This document shows, in pieces, positions 50,496 to 60,296 of a DNA stretch of 64,000 bases. The notes beneath the pieces were generated by a model that was not told the origin of the DNA, did no database searches, and saw only the letters and a list, made by a program, of their open reading frames with translations. The DNA comes from Bradyrhizobium murdochi (GTDB lineage: Bacteria; Pseudomonadota; Alphaproteobacteria; Rhizobiales; Xanthobacteraceae), in the NCBI RefSeq assembly GCF_000472965.1, contig NZ_KI421483.1, forward strand, positions 272,702 to 336,701, written 5' to 3'. The number at the start of each line of letters is the position of its first letter. Within the stretch, counting starts at the first letter, position 1. A program made the translations under genes and the position numbers.

Positions 50496-52532
50496 CTACG
50501 CCGCCCGGATATTCGCCATGAAGCGGTCGAGCTCTTCGCGAAGGCGCGTGCTTTCGCTGGATAGCGTGCGGGCCGAATTCAGTACTTCCTCGGACGCCGA
50601 TCCGGTTTCGGTCGCGCCGCGATTGACGTGCATGACGTTGGCGGCTGCCTCCTGCGTGCCTTCCGCGACGTTCTGGACGCTGCGCGCAATTTCCTGCGTT
50701 GCCGCGCTCTGCTGCTCGACGGCGCTGGCGATCGTCGCGGCGATGTCGGAGATCCGGCCGATGGTGCCGCCGATCTCCTTGATCGCGGCGACCGATTCCT
50801 GCGTCGCGCCCTGCATGCCCGAGATGTGATTGGAAATCTCGTCGGTCGCCTTCGCCGTCTGGCTGGCGAGCGATTTGACTTCGGACGCAACCACGGCAAA
50901 GCCGCGGCCGGCATCGCCTGCGCGGGCGGCCTCGATGGTGGCGTTCAGTGCCAAAAGGTTGGTCTGCTCGGCAATCGCCGTGATCAGCTTGACCACGTCG
51001 CCGATCTCCTGCGCGGCACGCGACAGCCTGCCGATCCGCCCGTCGGTCTGTTCGGCCTGACGCACGGCGGCTTCCGCAATCTGGCTGGATTCCTTGACGC
51101 GGCGCCCGATCTCGTCGACGGAAGCCGACAGTTCCTCGGTCGCGGATGCCACCGACTGCATGTTGGTGGAGGCTTCTTCCGAGGCGCCGGCGACCTGGCT
51201 CGAGAGGCTCTGGGTGGTTTCCGCCGTCCGCGTCAGTTTGCCGGCAGCGGATTCGAGCTGCACGGCCGAGGACGACACGTTGGAAACGATGGCGCCGACC
51301 GCGGCTTCGAATTCGTCGGCGAAGCGAATGAGTTCGGCGCGGCGCGCAGCACTCGCCGCCTTGTTCTGCGCTTCCTGGGTGGCGGCGTCGCGCTCGGCCC
51401 GGGCGATCGCCTGCACCTTGAACTCCTCGACCGCGCTGGCCATCTCGCCCAGTTCGTCCTTGCGGCCGAGGCCGGGCAGCACGACTTCGAAATTGCCGGC
51501 GGCGAGTTCGCGCATCGCGTTGCACATCACAATCATCGGCCGGGAAATACCTTTGCCGAGGAAGAAGGCCCAGACACAGCCGAGCAGAAAGCCGCCGGCG
51601 GCAAGGATCAGGATCAGCCGCTCGGTCTCGCCGATGGTCGCATCCGACTCGGCTTCGAGCCGCTTCTGATCGGCCAAGAGGTCCGACTTCATGGCGCCCG
51701 AGCCCTTGTTGATGGCGGCGGCCGATTCCGTCATTTCCAACGTCAGCTCGTCGATCTCCTTGGAATTGTCGACCAGCTTGGCGAGCGACTTCTGGTACTC
51801 CTCCAGCATGCCGGAGATTTCCTTGATCCCCTCGCGGATCTTTTCGTTGTTCGACGAAATCGCCTTGAGCGCGTTCTCGACGAATTTCAGGCGCGCCATT
51901 GCGCTGGCAGCGACCGTCTTGTCCGAATTGACCACGAACGTATTGGCAAGCGCAGTGACCGCCTGAAACTGCTCGGTCACCTTCTTCGCGCCGAGAGTGA
52001 TGACAGGCATTTCGTCATCCTCGGCATTGCTCGGAAGATCGTCCAGCTTGTAGCGCAGCGAGTTGCCGGTGCGGGTGAGCTGGTTCTGCGTGATGCGCGC
52101 GCTCTCGTCCTTGACCTTGACGATGTCGGCGAAAATCTTGGTGAAGGCGCGGAACTCCCGCTCCAATTTCGCGACCTGCTCGAGCCGCGTCGGATTGGTG
52201 GTCCCCTTCATCGAGGCAATGATTGCGTCCTTCAGGCCGGCTTCGGCGGCCAGCGCCGCCTTGCCGTCCTCTTCTTTTCCGGTCGCCACGAAATAGCGCG
52301 CGAGCGAGCGGTAGGAAATCAGCTCACGGTCGATGTCGCGCGACAGGTCGGCCTCCAGCACGCTGCGCCGGTAGGACTCCACGCCGGCCGAAACCCGCTC
52401 GAACCCGAGATAGGCAAACCCCATGCTGGCGGCCGAAATCGCCAGCACGACGGCAAAGCCGAGCATGATCTTGGCGCGGAACCGCAGGGTCGGGAGCTTG
52501 AAAGACGAGCCGCCACGCTTCAGAAATCGCAC
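50496..52532 (-). CDS. Methyl-accepting chemotaxis protein
   Basis: 678-aa membrane chemoreceptor. TM1 is about 21-42 (KIMLGFAVVLAISAASMGFAYL); a helical periplasmic sensor follows to about 300; TM2 is about 305-325 (LILILAAGGFLLGCVWAFFLG). A HAMP domain (SRPMIVMCNAMRELAAGNFEV) leads into the signalling domain with the tip EIGDVVKLITAIAEQTNLLALNA and AIEAARAGDAGRGFAVVASEV in adjoining parts. No C-terminal CheR-binding pentapeptide is seen. GTG 52532 is the start. The ligand is unknown, and no che genes are adjacent. Confidence 0.95.
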   Translation of the reverse strand: MRFLKRGGSSFKLPTLRFRAKIMLGFAVVLAISAASMGFAYLGFERVSAGVESYRRSVLEADLSRDIDRELISYRSLARYFVATGKEEDGKAALAAEAGLKDAIIASMKGTTNPTRLEQVAKLEREFRAFTKIFADIVKVKDESARITQNQLTRTGNSLRYKLDDLPSNAEDDEMPVITLGAKKVTEQFQAVTALANTFVVNSDKTVAASAMARLKFVENALKAISSNNEKIREGIKEISGMLEEYQKSLAKLVDNSKEIDELTLEMTESAAAINKGSGAMKSDLLADQKRLEAESDATIGETERLILILAAGGFLLGCVWAFFLGKGISRPMIVMCNAMRELAAGNFEVVLPGLGRKDELGEMASAVEEFKVQAIARAERDAATQEAQNKAASAARRAELIRFADEFEAAVGAIVSNVSSSAVQLESAAGKLTRTAETTQSLSSQVAGASEEASTNMQSVASATEELSASVDEIGRRVKESSQIAEAAVRQAEQTDGRIGRLSRAAQEIGDVVKLITAIAEQTNLLALNATIEAARAGDAGRGFAVVASEVKSLASQTAKATDEISNHISGMQGATQESVAAIKEIGGTIGRISDIAATIASAVEQQSAATQEIARSVQNVAEGTQEAAANVMHVNRGATETGSASEEVLNSARTLSSESTRLREELDRFMANIRAA

Positions 52533-52655
52533 GTCACCCCCCGTTTTCGTTCTGAAAAACAGGCATCGGAGGCCCAGCCCCCGATCCGGTGCGCAAAGTT
52601 AAGGCAGAATGGATAAGGGCGGGTAAATCTAGGCAAAACTTGCGAGGGGGCCAGG

Positions 52656-52816
52656 CTTACCCTCCCCTGGAGGGTCGACGCTCATGTAATGAGCGGCGGG
52701 GTGGGGTGACGGTCTCTCCACACCCAACAGTACCCGAGTGGAGAGATCACCCCACCCCGTCTCACATTTCGCTACGCTCCATGTGAGCCGACCCTCCCCC
52801 TCCAGGGGAGGGTAAG
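52656..52816. repeat. Long palindromic intergenic repeat
   Basis: CTTACCCTCCCCTGGAGGGT at 52656 pairs with ACCCTCC ... CCAGGGGAGGGTAAG ending at 52816, with a GGTGGGGTGA / TCACCCCACC inner pair. It occupies most of the 428-bp gap between the chemoreceptor and coxS; the remainder is the coxS leader. Confidence 0.8.
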
Positions 52817-52960
52817 AAAAATTCGCGTCGAGAGTCTTCGGCACGCGCACGCTTCTCGCCAATGTCATCACAATGACAGCGCCGACCAAAATCCTAGTTG
52901 CAAGTTCCTTCGCCGCTGTTTCTAATTGGAATAATTATAAAACATCGGGAGGTACCACGC

Positions 52961-53446
<486 letters not shown>

Positions 53447-53529
53447 CCGCCGCAGGCCAACATTTTTCGAATTCAACTCCGCGTTTCGCTGGAAATCGCG
53501 GAAACAACAATTCCGGTCGGGAGGACACA

Positions 53530-55869
53530 ATGGGCGTTGAAGGCATTGGCGCAAGCGTCGTGCGCAAGGAAGACCGCCGCTTCATCACAGGCAAGGGCCG
53601 CTACGTCGACGATATCAAGCTGGTGGGCATGACCCACGCACACTTCATCCGCAGCCCGCATGCACATGCCAAGATCAAGAGTATCGATACGTCAGAGGCG
53701 ATGAAGATGCCGGGCGTGGTCGGCGTGCTGACCGGCCAGCAGGTCGTCGACGACAAGATCGGTAATCTGATCTGCGGCTGGGCCATTACCTCCAAGGACG
53801 GCACCGGCATGAAGATGGGTGCATGGCCGGCGATGGCGCCGGAGACCGTGCGCTTCGTCGGCCAGGCGGTCGCGGTGGTGATCGCCGAGACCAAGAACCA
53901 GGCTCGCGACGCGGCTGAAGCCGTGGTCGTCAACTATGAGGAATTGCCTGCCGTTCCTGACATTCGCGCCGCGATCGCGCCGGGCGCGCCGCAACTGCAT
54001 CCGGAAGCGCCGGGCAATGTGATCTACGACTGGACCATTGGCGATGAAGCCGCGACCGATGCCGCCTTCAAATCGGCAGCCAACGTCGTCTCGCTCGACA
54101 TCACCAACAATCGCCTGGTGCCGAACGCGATGGAGCCGCGTGCGGCGATCGCGGAATATAACGAGCCCGAAGAGCATTTCACGCTCTACACGACCTCGCA
54201 GAATCCGCATGTCGCCCGGCTTGTGCTGTCGGCGTTCTACAATATCGCGCAGGAGCACAAGCTGCGGGTGGTGGCGCCCGACGTCGGCGGCGGCTTTGGC
54301 TCAAAAATCTTCATCTACCCCGAGGAGATGGTGGCGCTGTGGGCCTCCAAGAAGGTCGGGCGTCCGGTAAAGTGGACCGGCGACCGCACCGAAGCCTTCC
54401 TGACCGACGCCCATGGCCGCGATCACCTCACCAAGGCGGAGATGGCGTTCGACAAGGACAACAAGGTCACCGGCTTGCGCGTCAAGACCTACGCCAATCT
54501 CGGCGGCTACATGTCGCTGTTCTCCTCCTCGGTGCCGACCTACCTCTATGCGACGCTGCTGTCGGGCCAGTACAACATTCCCAACATCTTCGCCGAGGTG
54601 ATCAGCGTCTACACCAACACTGTTCCGGTCGACGCCTATCGCGGCGCAGGCCGGCCCGAGGCAAGTTTTGTGGTGGAACGGCTGATGGAGACGGCCGCGC
54701 GGCAGTTGAAGGTCGATCCAGCGGAGTTGCGGAAGAAGAATTTCATCACGCAGTTTCCGCATCAGACGCCTGTGATCATGGCCTATGACATCGGCGACTT
54801 CCACGCCTCGCTAGATGCAGCGATGAAGGCGATCGATTACGCCGGTTTCCCGGCACGCAAGGCGAAGGCCAAATCCGAAGGCAAGCTGCGCGGGATCGGC
54901 ATCTCCTGCTACATCGAGGCCTGCGGCATTGCGCCGTCAAAGGCGGTCGGCAGCCTCGGCGCCGGCGTCGGCTTATGGGAATCAGCGGAAGTGCGCGTCA
55001 ATCCCGTCGGCACCATCGAGATCCTGACGGGATCGCACAGCCACGGCCAGGGCCACGAGACCACGTTCTGCCAGCTCATTGCCGATCGGCTCGGCGTGCC
55101 CATCAGCCAGGTCCAGATCGTCCATGGCGATACCGACAAGGTGCAGTTCGGTATGGGTACCTACGGCTCGCGCTCGGCGGCCGTCGGTCTCACCGCGATC
55201 CTGAAGGCAATGGAAAAGGTCGAGGCGAAAGCCAAGAAGATCGCAGCGCACCAGCTCGAGGCCTCCGAGAACGACATCGTCATCGAGAACGGCGAGTTCA
55301 AAGTCGCCGGCACCGACAAGTCGCTGGCGCTGCCGATGGTCGCGCTCGCGGCCTACACCGCGCACAATTTGCCTGACGGCATGGAGCCGGGCCTGAAGGA
55401 GGGCGCGTTCTACGACCCGACCAACTTCACCTTCCCGGCCGGCGCCTATATCTGCGAAATGGAAGTCGATGCCGGCACCGGAAAAAGCACCTTCGTCAAC
55501 TTCGTGGCGGCGGACGATTTCGGCCGGCTGATCAATCCGATGATCGTCGAGGGCCAGGTCCATGGCGGCCTTGCCCAAGGCATCGGCCAGGCGCTGCTGG
55601 AGGGCGTGGTGTACGACTCATCCGGCCAGCTCGTGACCGCGTCGTTCATGGATTACACCATGCCGCGCGCGGATGACCTGCCCTCCTTCAAGCTGTCGCA
55701 CACGACGACGCTATGTCCGGGCAATCCGCTCGGCGTCAAGGGCTGCGGCGAGGCGGGCGCGATCGGCGCTTCGGCTGCCGTTATCAACGCCATCACGGAT
55801 GCAATCGACAACAACAAGCTCGAAATGCCAGCGACGCCCGATCGCGTCTGGCATGCGATCCATGGCTGA
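53530..55869 (+). CDS. coxL: Form II CO dehydrogenase-type large (molybdopterin) subunit
   Basis: 779-aa molybdopterin subunit. The active-site loop AYRGAGR is at residues 369-375, diagnostic of form II (BMS-type) enzymes; form I would have AYxCSFR. Other signatures: GIGASVVRKEDRRFITGKGRYVDD, VVAPDVGGGFGSK and the C-terminal GVKGCGEAGAIGA with the catalytic Glu. The gene order small-large-medium also fits form II. Whether form II enzymes oxidise CO physiologically is debated, so another hydroxylase substrate is possible. The ribosome binding site is GGGAGG before ATG 53530. Confidence 0.93.
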   Translation: MGVEGIGASVVRKEDRRFITGKGRYVDDIKLVGMTHAHFIRSPHAHAKIKSIDTSEAMKMPGVVGVLTGQQVVDDKIGNLICGWAITSKDGTGMKMGAWPAMAPETVRFVGQAVAVVIAETKNQARDAAEAVVVNYEELPAVPDIRAAIAPGAPQLHPEAPGNVIYDWTIGDEAATDAAFKSAANVVSLDITNNRLVPNAMEPRAAIAEYNEPEEHFTLYTTSQNPHVARLVLSAFYNIAQEHKLRVVAPDVGGGFGSKIFIYPEEMVALWASKKVGRPVKWTGDRTEAFLTDAHGRDHLTKAEMAFDKDNKVTGLRVKTYANLGGYMSLFSSSVPTYLYATLLSGQYNIPNIFAEVISVYTNTVPVDAYRGAGRPEASFVVERLMETAARQLKVDPAELRKKNFITQFPHQTPVIMAYDIGDFHASLDAAMKAIDYAGFPARKAKAKSEGKLRGIGISCYIEACGIAPSKAVGSLGAGVGLWESAEVRVNPVGTIEILTGSHSHGQGHETTFCQLIADRLGVPISQVQIVHGDTDKVQFGMGTYGSRSAAVGLTAILKAMEKVEAKAKKIAAHQLEASENDIVIENGEFKVAGTDKSLALPMVALAAYTAHNLPDGMEPGLKEGAFYDPTNFTFPAGAYICEMEVDAGTGKSTFVNFVAADDFGRLINPMIVEGQVHGGLAQGIGQALLEGVVYDSSGQLVTASFMDYTMPRADDLPSFKLSHTTTLCPGNPLGVKGCGEAGAIGASAAVINAITDAIDNNKLEMPATPDRVWHAIHG

Positions 55870-55883
55870 GAGGAGCAAGCATC

Positions 55884-56684
55884 ATGTATCAGACAACCTA
55901 TCACCGCCCCTCTTCGGTCGACGAAGCCGCAAGCCTGTTCGCCAAGGGTTCGGATGCGAAATATCTGGCCGGCGGCCACACGCTGATCCCGGTGATGAAA
56001 CAGCGGCTGGCCTCGCCCTCGGACGTCATCGATCTTTGCAAGATCAAGGAGCTGGTCGGCATCGAGCCAACCGGGGACGGAATAATGATCAAGGCGGCGA
56101 CGACCCATTCCGACGTGGCCTCAAGCGAAACCGTGCAAAAGGCGATCCCGGCATTGGCTTACCTCGCCTCGCTGATCGGCGACCCGGCGGTGCGGCATCG
56201 CGGCACCATCGGCGGCTCGCTCGCCAACAACGATCCCGCGGCCGACTATCCGGCGGCGGTGCTGGCGTGCGGGGCCACCGTGAAGACCAACAAGCGTTCG
56301 ATATCGGCGGATGATTTCTTCAAGGGCCTGTTCTCGACGGCGCTGGAAGATGGCGAAATCATCACTGCGGTATCGTTCCCGGTTCAGGACAAAGCGGGCT
56401 ACGCGAAGTTCAACCATCCGGCGTCGCGCTTCGCCCTGACCGGCGTGTTCGTCGCAAAAACCCCGGCGGGTGACGTCCGCGCCGCAGCCACCGGCGCATC
56501 GCAAAACGGCGTCATGCGGGTGCCGGCGATCGAGGCGGCGCTGAAGGCCAACTGGTCGGCCGCCGCGCTCGATAACGTCAACATTTCCGCCGACGGCCTG
56601 ATGAATGACATTCACGGCACCTCGGACTATCGCGCCAACCTGGTTAAGGTGATGGCGCAGCGCGCAGTGACCGCGGCGAGCTGA
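55884..56684 (+). CDS. coxM: CO dehydrogenase-type medium (FAD) subunit
   Basis: 266-aa FAD-binding subunit. The FAD motifs are AKYLAGGHTLIPVM near residue 32 and TIGGSLANNDPAADYPAA near 110, close to the consensus AGGHSLxPxM and TIGG. It completes the SLM enzyme. AGGAGC precedes ATG 55884, 14 bp after the coxL stop. The operon ends at the terminator at 56714. No coxD, E, F or G accessory genes follow. Confidence 0.94.
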   Translation: MYQTTYHRPSSVDEAASLFAKGSDAKYLAGGHTLIPVMKQRLASPSDVIDLCKIKELVGIEPTGDGIMIKAATTHSDVASSETVQKAIPALAYLASLIGDPAVRHRGTIGGSLANNDPAADYPAAVLACGATVKTNKRSISADDFFKGLFSTALEDGEIITAVSFPVQDKAGYAKFNHPASRFALTGVFVAKTPAGDVRAAATGASQNGVMRVPAIEAALKANWSAAALDNVNISADGLMNDIHGTSDYRANLVKVMAQRAVTAAS

Positions 56685-56713
56685 TCAGCGCCTGAACGCG
56701 CGACTTTGATATT

Positions 56714-56748
56714 GAGCGGCGCGCAGTGATGCGCGCCGCTCTGTTTTT
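56714..56748 (+). terminator. Rho-independent terminator after coxM
   Basis: GAGCGGCGCGCA (56714-56725), loop GTGA, TGCGCGCCGCTC (56730-56741), then TGTTTTT. A textbook terminator 29 bp after the coxM stop. Confidence 0.93.
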
Positions 56749-56848
56749 GACCAGATTTTCAGCAAAAGAGGGCTTGCCACGCTCTCGCTTCGGCGGGACA
56801 ATTTAGCTAATCAACTAATTAAGACGTTCCCTTGGGAGAGAAAACAAC

Positions 56849-57958
56849 GTGCTCGATCAACCAGCCACCCAATCCGCCACCCGCACCTCCGGCCCGCTCG
56901 CAGGCTTCCGCATCGTCGAATTCGCCGGCATCGGCCCGGGCCCGTTTGCCTGCATGATGCTGGCCGACATGGGCGCGGAAGTCGTCACGCTCGACCGCGT
57001 CGGCGCGAAGAAGAATTTGACGTCGGTGGCGGGGCGCGGCCGGAAAGTGGTCGAGATCGACCTCAAGGACAAAGCCGCGGTCGCGCAGGTGTTGGATCTG
57101 CTTAGCCATGCCGACGCGCTGATCGAAGGCTTTCGCCCCGGCGTGATGGAGCGGCTGGGCCTCGGACCCGATGTGGTGATGGCGCGCAACCCGCGGCTGG
57201 TGTTCGGCCGGATGACCGGCTGGGGCCAGGAAGGCCCGCTGGCGCACGCGGCCGGCCATGACATCAACTACATCTCGGTCACCGGCGCGCTTGCGGCGAT
57301 CGGACCTAAGGAAAAGCCGGTGCCGCCGCTCAACCTGGTCGGCGATTTCGGCGGCGGCGCGCTTTATCTCGTGGTCGGCGTGCTGGCGGCGCTATTGGAA
57401 GCGTCGAAGTCCGGCAAGGGCCAGGTGGTGGATGCCGCGATGTGCGACGGCGCGGCGTCGCTGATGTCGATGTTCTTCGACATGACCGCGATCGGCCGCT
57501 GGGTCGAAGGCCGCGAGCAGAATTTTCTCGACGGCGGCGCGCATTTCTACGGTGTCTATGAATGTTCCTGCGGCAACTTCATTTCGATCGGCTCGATCGA
57601 ACCGCAGTTCTACGCGCTGCTGCGCCAGCATGCCGGCCTCACCGACGCCGATTTCGACGCGCAGATGGACCGCAAGGCCTGGCCGGCGTTGAAGGAGAAG
57701 CTGACGAAAGTGTTCAAGAGCAAGACGCGCGAAGACTGGTGCAAGATCATGGAAGGCACCGACATCTGCTTCGCACCGATCCTGACCATGGCGGAAGCGC
57801 CTGATCATCCGCACATGGCGGCGCGGAAGATTTTCGTCGAGCGCCACGGCGTGACGCAACCGGCGCCCGCGCCACGCTTCTCGCGCACGCCGTCGGCGAT
57901 CCGGGATGCGGAGAAGGCGGAGATTGCCGAACTGACTGATGCGTGGACCAAGCGATGA
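56849..57958 (+). CDS. CaiB/BaiF family protein, probably alpha-methylacyl-CoA racemase
   Basis: 369-aa family III CoA-transferase-fold protein. The N-terminal GFRIVEFAGIGPGPFACMMLADMGAEV is typical. The pattern GHDINYISVTGAL (His), GDFGGGALYLVVG (Asp) and SIGSIEPQFYALL (Glu) corresponds to the His/Asp/Glu set known in alpha-methylacyl-CoA racemase, so racemisation of 2-methylacyl-CoA is more likely than CoA transfer. GTG 56849 follows GGGAGAG. It lies between coxSLM and hppD but has its own leader. Substrate not proven. Confidence 0.87.
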   Translation: MLDQPATQSATRTSGPLAGFRIVEFAGIGPGPFACMMLADMGAEVVTLDRVGAKKNLTSVAGRGRKVVEIDLKDKAAVAQVLDLLSHADALIEGFRPGVMERLGLGPDVVMARNPRLVFGRMTGWGQEGPLAHAAGHDINYISVTGALAAIGPKEKPVPPLNLVGDFGGGALYLVVGVLAALLEASKSGKGQVVDAAMCDGAASLMSMFFDMTAIGRWVEGREQNFLDGGAHFYGVYECSCGNFISIGSIEPQFYALLRQHAGLTDADFDAQMDRKAWPALKEKLTKVFKSKTREDWCKIMEGTDICFAPILTMAEAPDHPHMAARKIFVERHGVTQPAPAPRFSRTPSAIRDAEKAEIAELTDAWTKR

Positions 57959-57960
57959 AC

Positions 57961-58052
57961 CGTAGGGTGGGTAAAGGCGCCCTTCGCGCCGTGCCCACCA
58001 TTCAGTACGGTGCTCGTAATGGTGGGCACGCTGCGCTTTTGCCCACCCTACG
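57961..58052. repeat. Palindromic intergenic repeat, family C
   Basis: Starts CGTAGGGTGGGTAAAGG, 2 bp after the racemase stop, and ends GCCCACCCTACG. It separates two convergent genes, as at 10921-11047. Confidence 0.9.
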
Positions 58053-58058
58053 AAGTTC

Positions 58059-59177
58059 CTACGCCGCGGTATCCACCTTCAACACGCCTCGCCGAATCTG
58101 ATCCTCCTCGATCGATTCGAACAGCGCCTTGAAGTTGCCCTCACCAAAGCCGTCATCGCCCTTGCGCTGGATGAATTCGAAGAAGATCGGCCCGATGGCG
58201 TTCGCGGAAAAGATCTGCAAGAGCACCTTGGTGTGGCCACCATCAACCACGCCCTCACCGTCGATGAGAATGCCGTCGCGCTGCAGGCGGGCGACGTCCT
58301 CACCGTGCTGCGGCAGGCGCGCGTCGATCTTCTCGAAATAGGTATCCGGCGGCGACGGCATGAACGGCAATCCCGCCTCGCGCAGCGTCTCGACGGTGCG
58401 GTAGATGTTCCGCGCGCCGCAGGCGATGTGCTGGATGCCCTCGCCGCGATAGATATTGAGATATTCCTCGATCTGTCCGGAGTCACCGGCATCCTCGTTG
58501 ATCGGGATCCGGATCTTGCCGTCCGGGCTGGTCAGCGCACGCGAGAACAGGCCGGACGCGCGGCCCTCGATGTCGAAGAAGCGAATCTGGCGGAAGTTGA
58601 ACAGTTTTTCATAGAAGCCGGTCCAGACGTCCATGCGGCCGCGATGGACGTTGTGGGTGAGGTGATCGATGTAATAGAGCCCGGCGCCAGCGGGCCGAGG
58701 ATCGCGGGTATCAAGCCATTCGAACTCCAGATCATAGGCCGATCCCTTGGCGCCATAACGGTCGGTGAAGTAAAGCAGGCTGCCGCCGATGCCCTTGATG
58801 GCGGGAACGTCGAGCGTCTTCTGGGCGGACGAAACATCAGCCGGCTCCGCGCCGAGCGAGAGCGCACGCTCGTAGGCCTGCTTGGCGTCGACCACGCGAA
58901 ACGCCATCGACGGCGCGCAAGGCCCATGCGCCGCGACGAAGCCATGGCCATGGGTGCCCGGCTCCTCGTTGACGAGATAATTGATGTCACCCTGACGATA
59001 GACCGTGATCTTCTTGGTCTTGTGGCGGGCGACAGGCGCATAGCCCATCAGCTTGAACAGCGCGTGCAGTTCTTCCGGGTTCGGATGCGCATACTCGACG
59101 AACTCGAAGCCGTCGGTGCCCATCGGGTTGTCGGCGCTGATGGTGGCGGCCGGGGCATCGTGCGGAAACGGACCCAT
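58059..59177 (-). CDS. hppD: 4-Hydroxyphenylpyruvate dioxygenase
   Basis: 372-aa Fe(II) dioxygenase converting 4-hydroxyphenylpyruvate to homogentisate with O2, the entry step of tyrosine breakdown here. The iron ligands are His in IDHLTHNVHRGRM, His in GIQHIACGA and Glu in GPIFFEFIQRKGD; the C-terminal GFGEGNFKALFESIE is characteristic. AAGGGAGA precedes ATG 59177. A perfect FNR/FixK-type palindrome lies just upstream (59195-59208), suggesting oxygen control. An Lrp-type regulator is divergent at 59300. fahA and hmgA are close by. Confidence 0.97.
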   Translation of the reverse strand: MGPFPHDAPAATISADNPMGTDGFEFVEYAHPNPEELHALFKLMGYAPVARHKTKKITVYRQGDINYLVNEEPGTHGHGFVAAHGPCAPSMAFRVVDAKQAYERALSLGAEPADVSSAQKTLDVPAIKGIGGSLLYFTDRYGAKGSAYDLEFEWLDTRDPRPAGAGLYYIDHLTHNVHRGRMDVWTGFYEKLFNFRQIRFFDIEGRASGLFSRALTSPDGKIRIPINEDAGDSGQIEEYLNIYRGEGIQHIACGARNIYRTVETLREAGLPFMPSPPDTYFEKIDARLPQHGEDVARLQRDGILIDGEGVVDGGHTKVLLQIFSANAIGPIFFEFIQRKGDDGFGEGNFKALFESIEEDQIRRGVLKVDTAA

Positions 59178-59194
59178 GGCGAATCTCCCTTGAA

Positions 59195-59208
59195 TTGATC
59201 TAGATCAA
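59195..59208. promoter_or_regulatory. Perfect FNR/FixK-type box upstream of hppD
   Basis: TTGATCTAGATCAA, an exact 14-bp palindrome that fits TTGAT-N4-ATCAA. Its centre is about 25 bp before the hppD ATG, so a bound regulator would overlap the hppD transcription start; it is about 98 bp before the divergent Lrp gene. Confidence 0.65.
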
Positions 59209-59299
59209 TATCGGGCGAAGCGGGCGCAAAGTGCATGCAAACCGAGGGGCGTTAGGCTATCATCTCGCACAATTCGTGCACGAAACCGGCAATTGACGC

Positions 59300-59767
59300 A
59301 TGATCCCCGTGGACGCCTTCGACCTCAAAATGCTGGCCGCGCTGCAGGACGACGGCCGGCTGACCAACCAGCAACTGGCCGACCTGGTCGGCCTGTCTGC
59401 CTCGCAATGCTCGCGGCGTCGGATGCGGCTCGAGGAGGAAAAGGTCATCGCCGGCTACCACGCCGACCTCGCCGGCGAGGCGCTCGGCTTCAACCTGATC
59501 GCCTTCATTCACATTACGCTGGCGACGCATTCGCCCGACAACGCCAAGAAGTTTCGCGCGCTGGTCAACCGCGTCGACGACATCCAGGAGGCCTATTCGC
59601 TCACGGGCGACGCCGACTATGTGCTGAAAGTGGTGCTGCGCGACTTGAAGGACCTCTCCGATCTCGTCAACAACGTGCTGATGCCGCACCAGAGCGTCGC
59701 GCATGTGCGCTCGTCGGTCGTGCTGGACCGGCTGAAGGAAAGCGCGAGGCTGCCGTTGAAAGCCTAG
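59300..59767 (+). CDS. Lrp/AsnC-family regulator, probably of tyrosine catabolism
   Basis: 155-aa feast/famine regulator. Winged helix-turn-helix at about 6-60 (FDLKMLAALQDDGRLTNQQ, SASQCSRRRMRLEEEKVI), then the RAM domain (TGDADYVLKVVLRDLKDL). It is divergent from hppD, and relatives in this position control hppD/hmg genes, probably with an aromatic amino acid as ligand (inference). It has no strong ribosome binding site at ATG 59300. Confidence 0.9.
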   Translation: MIPVDAFDLKMLAALQDDGRLTNQQLADLVGLSASQCSRRRMRLEEEKVIAGYHADLAGEALGFNLIAFIHITLATHSPDNAKKFRALVNRVDDIQEAYSLTGDADYVLKVVLRDLKDLSDLVNNVLMPHQSVAHVRSSVVLDRLKESARLPLKA

Positions 59768-59851
59768 ATGGCGCAATTCGAGGGAAATTCGTCATTCGCG
59801 TTTTCTGGCCGATTTGCGATGATCTCAACGGAATCACGTCACGAGGCCACC

Positions 59852-60163
59852 ATGGCGCTGCAACTCCGACCGAACTGCGAATATTGCGACAAGGACCTGC
59901 CGCCGAATGCGATCGACGCGCGGATCTGCTCATATGAATGCACGTTCTGCGCGGATTGCGTCGAGACCAAGCTGCACAATGTTTGCCCGAACTGCGGCGG
60001 CGGCTTTGAGCGGCGGCCGATCCGGCCCGCGACCGAACGGCGGCCGGGTGTATGCGTCACCAAGCAGTTGCCGTCGGACAAGCGGGTGCATTTAAAATAT
60101 CCGCTTGACGATATCGCCGCGCACTGCGCCCTCTTAAGGGATATTCCGCCGCAGGAGCGGTGA
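59852..60163 (+). CDS. DUF1272 zinc-ribbon-like protein
   Basis: 103-aa protein of the DUF1272 family. The N-terminal half carries paired cysteines (PNCEYCDKDLPP, ICSYECTFCADCV, NVCPNCGGGF) that form one or two zinc sites; the rest is polar. ATG 59852 follows GAGG by 5 nt. It is 84 bp after the Lrp-type gene on the same strand and may be co-transcribed. Function unknown. Confidence 0.85.
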   Translation: MALQLRPNCEYCDKDLPPNAIDARICSYECTFCADCVETKLHNVCPNCGGGFERRPIRPATERRPGVCVTKQLPSDKRVHLKYPLDDIAAHCALLRDIPPQER

Positions 60164-60187
60164 ACTATCCCCGTCATTGCGAGGTGC

Positions 60188-60281
60188 CGTAGGGTGGGCA
60201 GAGCGAAGCGTGCCCACCATCCGTCGGCTTGCTGGATTAAGAATGGTGGGCACGGCGCTACGCGCCTCTGCCCACCCTACG
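60188..60281. repeat. Palindromic intergenic repeat, family C
   Basis: CGTAGGGTGGGCAGAGCG ... TGCCCACCATCC ... GGTGGGCACGGCGC ... CTGCCCACCCTACG. Third copy of the family, between the convergent DUF1272 and fahA genes. Confidence 0.9.
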
Positions 60282-60296
60282 GCCTCACAATGACGG

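Noticed and set aside
53530..55869. Form I CO dehydrogenase assignment for coxL
   Set aside because: The active-site loop is AYRGAGR, not the AYxCSFR of form I, and the gene order is S-L-M.
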